64,000 nt of DNA from Agapanthus africanus (GCA_030015575.1 CM057338.1:132581546-132645545); one strand, 5' to 3'; shown: positions 24,851 through 36,321, counted from the stretch's first letter. Notes: generated by a model not told the origin, from the letters alone. Translations and numbers: made by a program.

Positions 24851-26990
24851 TCTATAATGAACACCGCGATGCAAAGCAAGAACTGTAGCTACCTGTTTTA
24901 TTTTGAAATTCGATTCCACAACATCAATTAGGTTTATTTTCTTTCATTAATCTCATTAATGAATATCCCATCATTTAAATCCACCTAAACATCACAGATA
25001 TATATAACGTACGCTTATGCCATCCGCATTCGCCTCGATGTCCCGTCTGCACCGTTAGGTTAGGTAACTAACGCCAGAGCGAGGCAGGGCTAGCGCGGGT
25101 GTAAAACATAAGCAACGTCTATATAATATATCATATATACTATATATTATACCTGTCACAGAACATCGCATGATCACAGATAAAACACAGCAGAAGAAAC
25201 ACATGAAATATTGGATATACTAGGACGTCCGTGTTTTCAATACGAGCCAGTATAAAACACGGATTCCACGGTCGTGATGAATAGCCAATCCCACACCCCT
25301 AGACCCCTACGAGAGCGGCAAGCAACCCTACCAATTCCAGGGTTAGGAGACTCGGACTCGACTCCTCGAGTTGGTCTCCCACTGGACCCCAGAACCCGGT
25401 TACTTGTGCTTCCCTCCTTGGGTCTATCCTAGTGCAGAAAAGTAAATAATATACAACACCGGTGACAACTTCCGCAACCTGGAAGCGCCCCAATAAAAGA
25501 ATATTACATACAAGTTTTTACATGAATGAAAATGAAAAACACTCATCTCATATAAAAACCCCCGGCTATTCAAACACGACGATCCAATATAACATATCCA
25601 GCAACACATAACATCACATGTCATCAACGTAAGTAAATATGCGCATCCCAATTGTCGTTGACATATAGCAACGAAACCGGCGATATCACATATTACACTT
25701 ACGGTCACAGAAAAAAAAATGTAAAACTACAACAGTTGGAATCCGCAACCACCTCAGCCATCGCATGCCTGACCAAATGAATTACTTAGACATCGCATGC
25801 CTAATAATTATAAACCCCGCATTTTAGTCTCATAATCGAAAACACTTTTCAATATCAAGTCGGGAAATTCAACAAGATTCCCGACAAGCTGATCGAATGC
25901 TCGTCGCAAACTTTAGTAGACGGCCGCACCCCCGATACCGTCGACGAAGTGCACCAAGGCGGAACACCGCTGCCGCGAGCACCCGAACGGATGCTTTCGG
26001 CGACGGGGTTCTCCTACAGTCACTTGGTCGGGGCTATGGAGTGAGGCTGTCTATTAAGTTTACCCGGCGAGTATCCGCGTATGCTACGTGATTGCGACGG
26101 ACTTTTGATCACATCAAAATTCCGTGGCAACCGATCAAGTGAGACTAAACCGCTAGATTTATAACATTCATTCAGTTATCTCATAACTACTTGTGAATTC
26201 CAATTATTGTATCACATTCCGGATAAATAGAAAATGCTAAACTTTTCGATCGAACAATCGAACACCCAAGTTTTCCCGATACAGATCAACACATGAAATA
26301 AGTCTAACAACATTCCGTTCGTGCCTCAGTACCAACGGTCCAGCCGTAGAAGGGTCAAGCCAACGCCTCACATGTGGCACGCCGTACTGCCCCAAACCCG
26401 AAGGTTCAAAGGGCAGTTCAAGACGGTCACATAATCGAGTTAAGGTTTGTTGTCTTCTAGAGGGACCATCGCGTTACTTGCACTACTTAGAACGTCGTTA
26501 AACTACGGAAAAATCCAACACTTGGAAATTTCCCGACAGGGGAAAATTGGGTATTTATATCCGGTCGAACTTTTTAACATATTCTAAAATTTATCCGGAA
26601 AGCCACACAGACATAATTTGATAATCCGATCGAACATACGAATCCCCAAAACAACTCCTGAAAATTAAAACTCTGGAAAAATATCAAAAATACCCAGGAA
26701 AAACAGCACTGCATATTATGAATAACTGTGCAAATTTGGATCCCAGAAAAGACAAAACGGCCGCGCTTCCGCCGCACGAGCCAAGCTAGTGCCGCGGAAA
26801 CGCGGCGCATTGAAGGAATTGGATGCACGAATTTTACAGTATTCCTTATAATTGCCTGCTGATTTTTCTGCATATTTTTAATGTTGAAAAGTACCAGATT
26901 TTAGAAAAAGGACAGAGAGCCATTTTGGGTTCGTGTTTTCGGTTCGTCCGGGTTTCAAACTCCGTCTAGACTTCGCCTAAGGCACTAACC

Positions 26991-27004
26991 TGGCTCTGAT
27001 ACCA
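26991..27004 (-). other. C2 primer binding site (iMet tRNA type)
   Basis: + strand TGGCTCTGATACCA, i.e. TGGTATCAGAGCCA on the minus strand, one base from the 5' LTR end. This is the usual plant copia/gypsy site complementary to the 3' end of initiator tRNA-Met. Confidence 0.93.
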
Positions 27005-27005
27005 C

Positions 27006-28766
27006 TGTAGGGTTCCTAGGCACTCTAGTGAAGTCTCACAAGTGATCAAACATGCACAAATCAAATTTTACGGGTGCCTACAAACCCGACTACGGATCGT
27101 TTACTAGATATTAAGGCGAAAACAAAAACTAGTTAACAATTTTAACTAAGGGAACGGATATACAACCTTTGTAGATCCGGTCCACTACCTCCACGGCTCC
27201 GCAATGATGTCCCCTCGCTGTCCAAAAAGAATCCGGACTCCAACGTCGGCTTCGTCGAAGAATGGGCGGGCTTGATCATCGGTTCGATGCCGAAGATGAT
27301 CTACGTCGAGGCATCGCTAGAACAAGCTCCAACTTCACCAAGTCGGAAAAACTTGTGAAGGAAACACCCTATACTACTTGGCAAGAGGTAGAGGATGAAG
27401 AAATAGGAAGTGGGTAAACTTTAGTTTTGGATTTCTCACTAGACTTCATGACTTGCCATTGAAGTAGCAAGCTTTCTTCAATGTTGAAGAAGATGAAGAA
27501 GAAGAAGAAGATATGATAACTTCCAATTAAAATAGAAAAGAAAATACAATACTTATCATCTCTTCAACCATGGTTTAGTGTAGAGACTTAACTTAGGTTA
27601 GATAAGTGGTTAGGGTTAGAGAAGAGACAAGAATGGTGGACTTAGTCAAGGTTCAAGAAGTTTCAACTAAAAACAAAATAAGTCCACCATTCATCTTTCT
27701 CTTTATCTTTTCTAAATGAAATAAATAAAAAGATAAATGAATAATCAAATGAAAAGATACCCTAACCACTAACTAACCATGGTTTAATACTTTACACAAA
27801 ACCAAACAAGAATGCATCATCAAACATGATACAATCATATGCACAAAGAAATATATCACATATACAACTTGCACAATTCAAGTGAGAAAATCCTTTTAAA
27901 GTGAACCAATACTAGTTAATGCAAAGTAATATATCAAATATATAATTATACATTAAATCATTAAATCAACACTTGATTTAATGATCCGGTCATGTCGCAT
28001 ATAACCGGCCAGTATCCTATGTATCGGCTTATCGAATCAATCCTTGATTCGATAACTAGGTTATATCGCATATAACCAATCGATACATAGATCGCGAGAA
28101 TGGAATACGGTATCACATACACGCATTATTCTCGGTCCCGCACATATCTTATATGCGCTCCTATTTCGTTTCGCTTGAGCCAGAAAACCTCTGTGTAGGA
28201 CTCTAAAGACTCGTCAATACGCCGGCAGCAGATGATGATCATATCAAACACCCACAAGCCGCAAGCGGTCTGCTAAACGTAACGGCCACCCGGGTATTGA
28301 GCGATCAGAAGATCGACGAGCAAGCCCGCTCACACTCCTGCGAATCCGACCAGTAACACTACCGTACGGTCCGGTCTATTCGTCTGATATGTCGCATATC
28401 TCGCCTAGGGGTGGTAAACGTCAGACCCCAATAGCTCGATAAGTCATGCCGACGTAGGGTCAATAACATTCGTGAAACTACTGATAACTCTTACCAGTAT
28501 ATCACTGCAACCCTGGCCAGGGATTTCCTGTTATGGCCAGTCAAGCATAGCACAACATCAACCCCCAATACCGGGAGAGACGAATCCCCTCCTATCGCTC
28601 ATTGCCTCCATGTGAATCGGGACTGTACCCAAAAACCACCTGTTTGCACAACTCAGTAGAGCCGTGGTAAGGTGGAAATCAAAGCACAGTGGGAGACACA
28701 CAAGACTCTATGACGATCTCGGGTCAACAGACTAAGCTGTACCAGTGTCACCAGAGAACTGCCATC
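27006..28766 (-). repeat. C2 5' LTR, first piece
   Basis: 1,761 bp homologous to 18825-20585. It ends in CCATC (28762-28766), the left TSD of the Athila-like insertion. The LTR resumes at 35860. Confidence 0.95.
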
Positions 28767-30068
28767 TGTTCATACCATAATATTGTATTTTATATTCCCC
28801 ATTCTTATGCATTTTACAATGAAAACAGGTGCTTTTGACGCATGTCTGCTACATGTTACAGGTTACAGGTTCTTGGACAGAAAACAGTGAAAACAAGGTA
28901 AAGACGATGAAAAAGTGAATTTTAACCAATGAGCAGAAGATCTTGATCAAGCCTACATAAGAAACAGTTCACAAAGCAAGGTTTAAGACGTCAACATAAA
29001 GCAACGGTTAAAAATCCACTACAAATATTCACTGAGGATCTGGAACCAATATAGAAGCCCAATTGATAAAAATATTGAAGAAAAAGAAAGCCCAGGAAGC
29101 CCAGAGCCTGCACCATAATTTTCAGAGCCCAACTATTTCTTTTGGCCGCGGAACCGCGGCCAAACCAGGCCTTGGGCCGCGGTTCCGCGGTGGGATAAGA
29201 GGATTAGGAAATACAAATTTTACCAAAACTCTTTTTCTGTGCTGAAAAGATTTCCTGAGGGTATATTTGTAATTTTAGACATGCGGATCAAAATGTAACC
29301 TAGGGTTTCCTATTCTCTATAAATAGGAACTCTAATCATTGTAATTTCTTTATGCCTCCCTTCATTAATAAATTTTAGAATTCTTTTGGAGAGCATCGGT
29401 GTTTCTTTTCCATTCAGAAATTCAGATCTGACAAACCTGCATGGATGATTGGAGGGATGCATCTGTAAGTATTTTAATTCCTTGCCTTAGATGTTAGCTT
29501 TGGGAAAGGCTTTTGAGAGATGAGATCTCTCATCCCTTTCTTACCCATCAATTAGAATCTATAGGACTCCATGCATACATGCACATACCGCTCCCTACGG
29601 CACTCTATCCCTCGAGGTAGCGGTGATACCGTAGTATAAAGGCCCGGTTGTGATGTTTTCCATGGAGGTTAGGGTAAAGATTGATAAAGGAAGGACAAGA
29701 ACCTAGAGAAAGGAACACCTTCCCGAACGGATCTAATCCACTTTATTGATAATTACCATAACTCCTCTTAGATTCTAATTTGTGTATAGAAAGCGTTGAG
29801 ATTTATTTACATTTCCAAACCATTCCTAAACCTAACGCTAGCAAGAATAGATTTAGTTAATTGCACTAGAATAATTAGGTTTTTAGATTTAATAACTCCG
29901 AACACCCTTCGGAATTAACTCGTAAGAACGAATCGGAAATTCACAACATCCCTGTGGACCGACCCGTACTCACCGGCTAGCTGCAAAGCGACGCCGTTCT
30001 TGATTGCGGTTACAAATATTTTTGATCTATCTTTTAGAAAGCGCAAGCACGCTAAATCACACCAATCA
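28767..30068 (+). repeat. 5' LTR of the Athila-like element
   Basis: TGTTCATACC to ACACCAATCA. It contains a perfect hairpin of TTGGCCGCGG and its complement (29142-29163), a second CCGCGGTTCCGCGG (29177-29190), a TATA box (29318) and an AATAAA-like TTAATAAATT (~29366). A short open frame at 29063-29245 is present in both LTRs but ends at the U3 border and is probably not used. Confidence 0.95.
29318..29325 (+). promoter_or_regulatory. TATA box of the Athila-like LTR
   Basis: TATAAATA in CTCTATAAATAGGAAC. Transcription would begin about 30 bp downstream. The same box is at ~35104 in the 3' LTR and could drive read-out into C2. Confidence 0.7.
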
Positions 30069-30069
30069 A

Positions 30070-30087
30070 ATGGCGCCGTTGCCGGGG
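30070..30087 (+). other. Primer binding site, Athila type
   Basis: TGGCGCCGTTGCCGGGGA, one base after the 5' LTR. This is the tRNA-Asp-type site typical of Athila and some Tat elements. Confidence 0.9.
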
Positions 30088-30942
30088 ATGGCGTAGAATT
30101 TTCTTTTCGCAATTTCGGGTTAATCATAAAATTTAAAAATTCATAAAAATCTGAAAAATAAAAAAATATAAAAATATATATCATTTGTTATTTTTGGAAG
30201 GGATACTTTGTGTGAAATTTTGCAGGTACAAAAATCGGATCTGAAAATTTCCAGGAAGCAAAACAGAATTCAGAAGATCAGAATACAGGGGGATTTTCAA
30301 AACGAAACAACAGAAAAATTTTGGACTCTTGAACCGCCCACCCCGCCGCGTTTCCGCGGCCAAAACCCACTTTAGGCCGCGGAAACGCGGCCATCTTGTC
30401 GAGTCGTCGTACGGGAAAAATTCTGGGGACCCGCGCCCACTTCTTCACCGCGGAACCGCGGTATTAACCTCCAATTGGCCGCTGAAGGGCGGTGATCTCG
30501 AGGCATCATCTGGCGAAAATTTTTCTGTAAGCTCCGCTCTTTCTCTTCTGCAAATATAGATAAATCGTTTCTGAAATATTCCTGCAGGATTTTGTGCGCC
30601 TTAAAAATATTTCCCCTTCCATATAACAAGTCTTGTGCAGGATTTTTGGGCCCCGCTTGAACTAAATTGATTGCAAGAAATATTTTGTTGTTGCATATCT
30701 TTTCTCAAATATCTTTTTGCAACGGTTTTTCCAAATAAAGATTCTTGTGATATGCTTAAGATAATAACTGATTGCAGGTAATATATTTTAGATTGCATAT
30801 CTTTAATAAAAAAATCTTTTTGCAACAAATTTTCAAACAAAGAAAAAGAAAAAGGAAAATTTTTAGAGAACTTGCAAACTTTAGCCCCAAATAAATCCTT
30901 GCACCATCCAACCTTCCTTCTTTCAACCTTTCTTCTTTTAAC
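30088..30942 (+). other. Leader of the Athila-like element
   Basis: Non-coding. Holds three CpG-rich palindromes (CCGCGTTTCCGCGG 30346-30359, CCGCGGAAACGCGG 30377-30390, CCGCGGAACCGCGG 30448-30461). An imperfect repeat is present around 30620-30740 and 30760-30850 (TTGCATATCTTT and ATCTTTTTGCAAC motifs). Short frames are not conserved. Confidence 0.7.
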
Positions 30943-33144
30943 ATGGGTACCCCACATAAAAAATCACTTGCCGAACTTTGGTATCCTGAACCTAATTTTG
31001 CGTCGTTCGGCAATTTGTTCGGTCAATCTAAAGACGATCCCTCCATGCCAAAAAAATCTTTGAAAGATCACATAGAGGAGTCTAGGAGAAACAGTTTGAC
31101 TTTTCAACCCACTTTGTGTCAACCAAGTCAACCTTCACCACTTACATATGTTGACACCACTTTTCCAAGTCCTGCTGTAACTCCTAGGCCGATGTCCATT
31201 GCTGAGCATATTGCTCAATCTCGTAGCCGATCTTTCACCCCTCTCCACATATCTAGTCCTAAAAAATCTCTGAAAGATCACATAGAGGAGTCTAGAAGAA
31301 ACAGTTTGACTTTTCAACCCACCTTGTGTCAACCGAGTCAACCTTCACCACCTACATATGTTGACACCACTTCTTTAAGTCCTTCTGTCACTCCTAGGCC
31401 GATGTCCATTGCTGAGCATATTGCTCAATCTCGTAGCCGATCTTTCACCTCTCTCCACACATCTAGTTCTAGGGATCAACAAGACTATTCACCTTTTTAT
31501 CCACATGTTGACCCTACCCCAGTCCAATCACCCACTTCCTACCAGTCTTACCCAACCTTCCCACCTTCACTAGACCCTGTTCCTACACAGCCTTTTGGGA
31601 GTTTCACATATCCAAACAATTTTGAATCTTTTACCGAAACCCCCTCACCACCCAAGTCTAGTTTGGAAGAGGCGTTGGAGGCCTATATTGCTGCAACAAA
31701 TAAAATGGTTAGGAATGTGGAAGCGTCCATGGCCACCCTTATGCAACCTGCTGAACCGGTAGCTAGTGTCCCGCTAGCTCCAAATTTTTCAATGTATGAG
31801 GCGGCAGTTGGACGGAGTGAGAATGAGAGAGGATTTTCAAATCAAACCTACCCTTACCCAATAGAAGCCCACAACTCCTGTTTTCCATCAATTGCCCTAA
31901 ATAGTTCACCTGTTGAAAATAAAACTGAGTTGTGTGATTTTGTAGTGTTTGATTTGCTAGATTGTGAAGAACCCTTTTCGAGTGAAACCGCACCTAATCC
32001 TTTCGATCTTTACACCTCCACTCTAGAACCTAAATCGATAGATATCCATGCCTTTGATGAGGTGTCTAAAGAAATTGACTTTCACTTGATTGAGGATATA
32101 GACGCCGGGAATATTTCGGATGATGAACCTGTCGATTTAATTGAAATTTTATGTTCAAATCATCATCCTGAGTTATTAAATGTTTCTCCCGAATCTCATA
32201 TGCGTCTTGATTTTGATGATAATGGCATGGATGAGTTGAATATCGAGGAGAATTATGAGGATAATTATGAGGATAGTCTTGAGGATAATATTGAGGTTGA
32301 ACCATTTTTCTTTGATGTGTCGGATTTTCCAATTCATCCTCTTGAACCTTTACCTAAATCACCCTCCCTCTTTTCCATCGTTCCGACCACACTTCAATTC
32401 ATGCTTGACGACTGTGAGCTTGAAAACCTTTCCTTTGAATCTGACACAGTTGCCACAGCCGATGACACTTACGAGTGTTTCACTTTTTCGGACGATATTG
32501 AAGTCTCACCGCCCGAGTTTGAGTCCTTTGCATTTTCAGATGAGTTAGTTAATCCTTCAGACTCGGTTGCTTACAGTCGTTTCGAACCATTGATGGAATC
32601 TTTCCAGTTCGACACAGTCTACTACGGTGAGAATGAGACTATCCCTAATTCACTCCCTTTCGTCTTTCCCATTGTTCCGACCGAACAAATGACCGTTACG
32701 CTTTCTTCTCCTATACCAAGTTCGGCGTACCCATGTTTTCTCACGAATCTTGAGGGATTTGATCCCATTTCTCGACGAGTTGATAGGTTAGCGCAATCGC
32801 TTTTAACACATCGGTCATCACAAATTGCGCTAATTTATTCACTCAATTTACACCCTCAAGATCGTACTCCACTTCCTTCTTCTTTTCGCCATTCTTCTCC
32901 CCCACCGAGACCATATTCTACCATTCTTCTTTCCACACGGTCTCGCGTGCTTTTCATATCTTTTCTTTCCATCCCATTCTTGCACCAGCTATACCATTTC
33001 CACGATAAGATTTTTGAATGGTTGGTGTTAACTTTTGGCTTGTGTAAGGCCAAGCTTAAGTTTGGGGGAATCTTTGTATATATGTACATATATTTTTGTT
33101 TTCTTTTTCTAAATAAAAAAATAAAAAAAATTTCAAAACATTAA
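30943..33144 (+). CDS. Single 733-aa ORF of the Athila-like element (Gag-like, no pol)
   Basis: Starts at the ATG at 30943 (MGTPHKKSLAELWYPEPN), the first long-frame ATG after the leader. Residues ~35-104 and ~105-174 are a 70-aa tandem repeat (210 bp in DNA, 31048 and 31258) rich in Ser, Pro and Thr. Residues ~240-270 (SSLEEALEAYIAATNKMVRN) resemble the coiled segment after the capsid in Athila-type Gag. The middle (~380-450) is very acidic, with NYEDNYEDSLEDN. No CCHC knuckle, protease DTG/DSG or RT motif is seen. The last ~35 residues run through a PPT-like AAGTTTGGGGG and a hydrophobic stretch, so the true coding end may be earlier. Intact despite its length, which suggests recent use. 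The function is unproven; a Gag accessory or packaging role is a guess. Confidence 0.7.
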   Translation: MGTPHKKSLAELWYPEPNFASFGNLFGQSKDDPSMPKKSLKDHIEESRRNSLTFQPTLCQPSQPSPLTYVDTTFPSPAVTPRPMSIAEHIAQSRSRSFTPLHISSPKKSLKDHIEESRRNSLTFQPTLCQPSQPSPPTYVDTTSLSPSVTPRPMSIAEHIAQSRSRSFTSLHTSSSRDQQDYSPFYPHVDPTPVQSPTSYQSYPTFPPSLDPVPTQPFGSFTYPNNFESFTETPSPPKSSLEEALEAYIAATNKMVRNVEASMATLMQPAEPVASVPLAPNFSMYEAAVGRSENERGFSNQTYPYPIEAHNSCFPSIALNSSPVENKTELCDFVVFDLLDCEEPFSSETAPNPFDLYTSTLEPKSIDIHAFDEVSKEIDFHLIEDIDAGNISDDEPVDLIEILCSNHHPELLNVSPESHMRLDFDDNGMDELNIEENYEDNYEDSLEDNIEVEPFFFDVSDFPIHPLEPLPKSPSLFSIVPTTLQFMLDDCELENLSFESDTVATADDTYECFTFSDDIEVSPPEFESFAFSDELVNPSDSVAYSRFEPLMESFQFDTVYYGENETIPNSLPFVFPIVPTEQMTVTLSSPIPSSAYPCFLTNLEGFDPISRRVDRLAQSLLTHRSSQIALIYSLNLHPQDRTPLPSSFRHSSPPPRPYSTILLSTRSRVLFISFLSIPFLHQLYHFHDKIFEWLVLTFGLCKAKLKFGGIFVYMYIYFCFLFLNKKIKKISKH

Positions 33145-34531
33145 AAATACAAAAAAAAATGTAAATAAATAAACAGGGGAGTGCCGGTATTTTGACCCTC
33201 TTGGTTTAGCATGACAGTGAGGACACTGTCAAGTTCAAGTTTGGGGGTATGCCCGGTACGTCTTCTTCCTTCGCATTCATATGTACATTTTTGCATTTGC
33301 ATATTTATTTGAAAAACCCATAAAAATTGAAAAATTTCAAAAATTATAAAAATAATTGTATTCAATTTTGGCTAATTGACTTGAGTTTGATAAAAAGGTT
33401 AACTGGCTAGGGAAAACTAGATCTTAGACTTAGTAAATTAAAAACCCTAAAAATAACCTTCTTTAGAGTTTAACGGTAGAAAGTATATGTCTTTGTAGGT
33501 TATTTAGAAATAGGCAAATTTTGAGTTAACTTCTTGGGCTAAGTCGAAATGAGGGAAGAGTATTGATGTTCTTATTAGAGTATAAGTTTGAAAAATAGTT
33601 CCTAGCTTAAGTCTAGATTCTGAAAACGTATACCCTACAATTTGCACAATCACGCACCTTGAAACTTGGAATAGTAGAGGAGACCTTGAAATGCTCTCGT
33701 CTAAAGTCCTTAGTACAATGAAAATAAAAGGAAAAAAAAAAGTGAATAAAGAAAAAAAATGGACACTGGTTTTTGTGATTACTTAAGGCTGTAAAAATAG
33801 AAAAATATTTAGCGAGGGTGCTTCATCACCTAGTGCCTTAGACCAACTGGTTTGGGAGTCACTGCTAAAAGCCTTGGGTGTTGCAAAACTAGGAAGTACG
33901 CTTTAAAGTGCAAACGCATTTTGTAATCGGTCGTTGGTACCTCAAGAAGTATTAACGGTCGCATGAAGGATGTGTAAGCAAATTTCATTCACCAACTAAT
34001 TAGTACTTTGGACAATGGACGAGAGTACGATTGCTTGATTTGAATTTCCAAGTGTAGGGGTGATATTTACACACACGTAGGGATATGTGATTAGAGTTTA
34101 GATGAGAGAAAGGAATGAAGAATAGAACTTGTATCTTTAATAGAGTTGATAGAAATTCCTAAGTGGAGATAAAACCCTAGAAGGAAAACTTAAGAAATGC
34201 CGAAAGCTAAGTAGATCTGCAGGATATATATAATCTTAAGTTAAATAATGAGGAAGTGTGAAGAATATGGGTGGATAATTTGCGAGTCAAAAGATAATAG
34301 AATTCCTTGTTAGAAAACCTAATTGGAGAACAAAAGTCAATGGGCTGAATTGATAGGATTTTGTGGGTGTAATCCGCTGAAAACCCTCAGGAGACAACAC
34401 TCCTCCTACTAGGGACACCTAGAGGTTTAACGGCTTGTTGCACGAGCTCAGTGCAATCGCGTTTCCCTGCGAAAGTGCGGTTAGGATTTTTTTGTAGAGA
34501 ATAAAACAATAAGTTTGCTCGAGGACGAGCA
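33145..34531 (+). other. 3' untranslated part of the Athila-like element
   Basis: AT-rich with no conserved frame. It holds a PPT-like AAGTTTGGGGGT copy at 33236-33250, matching the one at 33057-33070 inside the ORF end and the real PPT at 34539-34552. I see nothing else. Confidence 0.65.
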
Positions 34532-34534
34532 AAA

Positions 34535-34552
34535 GATAAGTTTGGGGGTATT
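34535..34552 (+). other. Polypurine tract of the Athila-like element
   Basis: GATAAGTTTGGGGGTATT immediately before the 3' LTR. Primes plus-strand synthesis. Confidence 0.85.
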
Positions 34553-35854
34553 TGTTCATACCATAATATTGTATTTTATATTCCCCATTCTTATGCATTT
34601 TACAATGAAAACAGGTGCTTTTGACGCATGTCTGCTACATGTTACAGGTTACAGGTTCTTGGACAGAAAACAGTGAAAACAAGGTAAAGACGATGAAAAA
34701 GTGAATTTTAACCAATGAACAGAAGATCTTGATCAAGCCTACATAAGAAACAGTTCACAAAGCAAGGTTTAAGACGTCAACATAAAGCAACGGTTAAAAA
34801 TCCACTACAAATATTCACTGAGGATCTGGAACCAATGTAGAAGCCCAATTGATAAAAATATTGAAGAAAAAGAAAGCCCAGGAAGCCCAGAGCCTGCACC
34901 ATAATTTTCAGAGCCCAACTATTTCTTTTGGCCGCGGAACCGCGGCCAAACCAGGCCTTGGGCCGCGGTTCCGCGGTGGGATAAGAGGATTAGGAAATAC
35001 AAATTTTACCAAAACTCTTTTTCTGTGCTGAAAAGATTTCCTGAGGGTATATTTGTAATTTTAGACATGCGGATCAAAATGTAACCTAGGGTTTCCTATT
35101 CTCTATAAATAGGAACTCTAATCATTGTAATTTCTTTATGCCTCCCTTCATTAATAAATTTTAGAATTCTTTTGGAGAGCATCGGTGTTTCTTTTCCATT
35201 CAGAAATTCAGATCTGACAAACCTGCATGGATGATTGGAGGGATGCATCTGTAAGTATTTTAATTCCTTGCCTTAGATGTTAGCTTTGGGAAAGGCTTTT
35301 GAGAGATGAGATCTCTCATCCCTTTCTTACCCATCAATTAGAATCTATAGGACTCCATGCATACATGCACATACCGCTCCCTACGGCACTCTATCCCTCG
35401 AGGTAGCGGTGATACCGTAGTATAAAGGCCCGGTTGTGATGTTTTCCATGGAGGTTAGGGTAAAGATTGATAAAGGAAGGACAAGAACCTAGAGAAAGGA
35501 ACACCTTCCCGAACGGATCTAATCCACTTTATTGATAATTACCATAACTCCTCTTAGATTCTAATTTGTGTATAGAAAGCGTTGAGATTTATTTACATTT
35601 CCAAACCATTCCTAAACCTAACGCTAGCAAGAATAGATTTAGTTAATTGCACTAGAATAATTAGGTTTTTAGATTTAATAACTCCGAACACCCTTCGGAA
35701 TTAACTCGTAAGAACGAATCGGAAATTCACAACATCCCTGTGGACCGACCCGTACTCACCGGCTAGCTGCAAAGCGACGCCGTTCTTGATTGCGGTTACA
35801 AATATTTTTGATCTATCTTTTAGAAAGCGCAAGCACGCTAAATCACACCAATCA
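34553..35854 (+). repeat. 3' LTR of the Athila-like element
   Basis: 1,302 bp, about 99.85% identical by eye to the 5' LTR. Followed by TSD CCATC (35855-35859). Confidence 0.95.
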
Positions 35855-35859
35855 CCATC

Positions 35860-36321
35860 TGACGTGAGGTATAATACCATCTGGGAGTTCTCGGCGAGTC
35901 CGTTCAGTGTACCCAGTCTCCACTGAGCACCCGCATACCATCTCCGATGTCAAACACCAATGGATATGGGATCATCCATCGCCCATCGCATGGGTCGAGA
36001 AGATATGCGCTAGTCTACTCTGGAATATCGATGCCCCGTCTCGATATTCCCTCGACTAGGAACATTTCAAGGATGTACTCATGGACTATCCAGGCCCCAC
36101 TAGTATGATCTGCATCACAGTCCTGGAAGTCGAGTACACATCCTAAGGGCTTTATCAACATGTAATCAGAGAGACAGAAAGTATACATGTTAAGATAAAG
36201 TGCAACCAGATAGCGTACTATCATGTCGAGCAAGAAAGTCCTACCTATATATGTCCCAGCATCCACTACAATATACATCCAATGTACAGTAATGGCCTCT
36301 AGGGCATACATATAACTAACA
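35860..36321 (-). repeat. C2 5' LTR, second piece
   Basis: 462 bp homologous to 20586-21047. With 27006-28766 it makes exactly 2,223 bp. Followed by TSD ATGAC. Confidence 0.95.

Larger units (their letters stand above)
23884..26990 (-). other. C2 long untranslated leader, about 3.1 kb
   Basis: Lies between the PBS and the first recognisable gag/protease residues. I find no conserved open frame; an intact gag capsid domain is not visible either. It holds three similar stem-loops (24292-24503), a duplicated ~145-bp block (24641-24850) and the CpG-rich palindrome CCGCGGAAACGCGG (26792-26805). The rest is unremarkable AT-rich sequence. The capsid part of gag may have been replaced by this sequence, which is an inference. 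Confidence 0.6.
28767..35854 (+). mobile_element. Athila/Tat-like non-autonomous LTR retrotransposon, very recent insertion
   Basis: Complete 7,088-bp element: LTRs 28767-30068 and 34553-35854 (1,302 bp each), PBS, one long ORF, PPT, TSD CCATC on both sides. The empty site is preserved in the C2 3' LTR near 20586. The LTRs differ, by eye, only near 28925 (G/A) and 29050 (A/G), about 0.15%. The PBS and AAGTTTGGGGG PPT are of Athila/Tat (Ty3-gypsy) type. The 4.5-kb interior has no protease, RT, RNase H or integrase, so transposition must depend on another element. Confidence 0.95.
18825..36321 (-). mobile_element. C2: young but coding-dead copia retrotransposon (10.4 kb net)
   Basis: Flanked by TSD ATGAC (18820-18824 and 36322-36326). 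LTRs are 18825-21047 and 27006-28766 plus 35860-36321, each 2,223 bp. By eye they differ at about 13 positions (~0.6%). PPT next to the left LTR and iMet-type PBS next to the right LTR give minus orientation. Removing the Athila-like element with one TSD copy leaves 10,404 bp. The pol region is full of stops and has lost catalytic residues, so this copy was probably mobilised by proteins from another copia. Confidence 0.93.

Noticed and set aside
29063-29245. 60-codon frame present in both Athila-like LTRs
   Set aside because: Identical because the LTRs are nearly identical; it lies upstream of the TATA box and has no recognisable domain.
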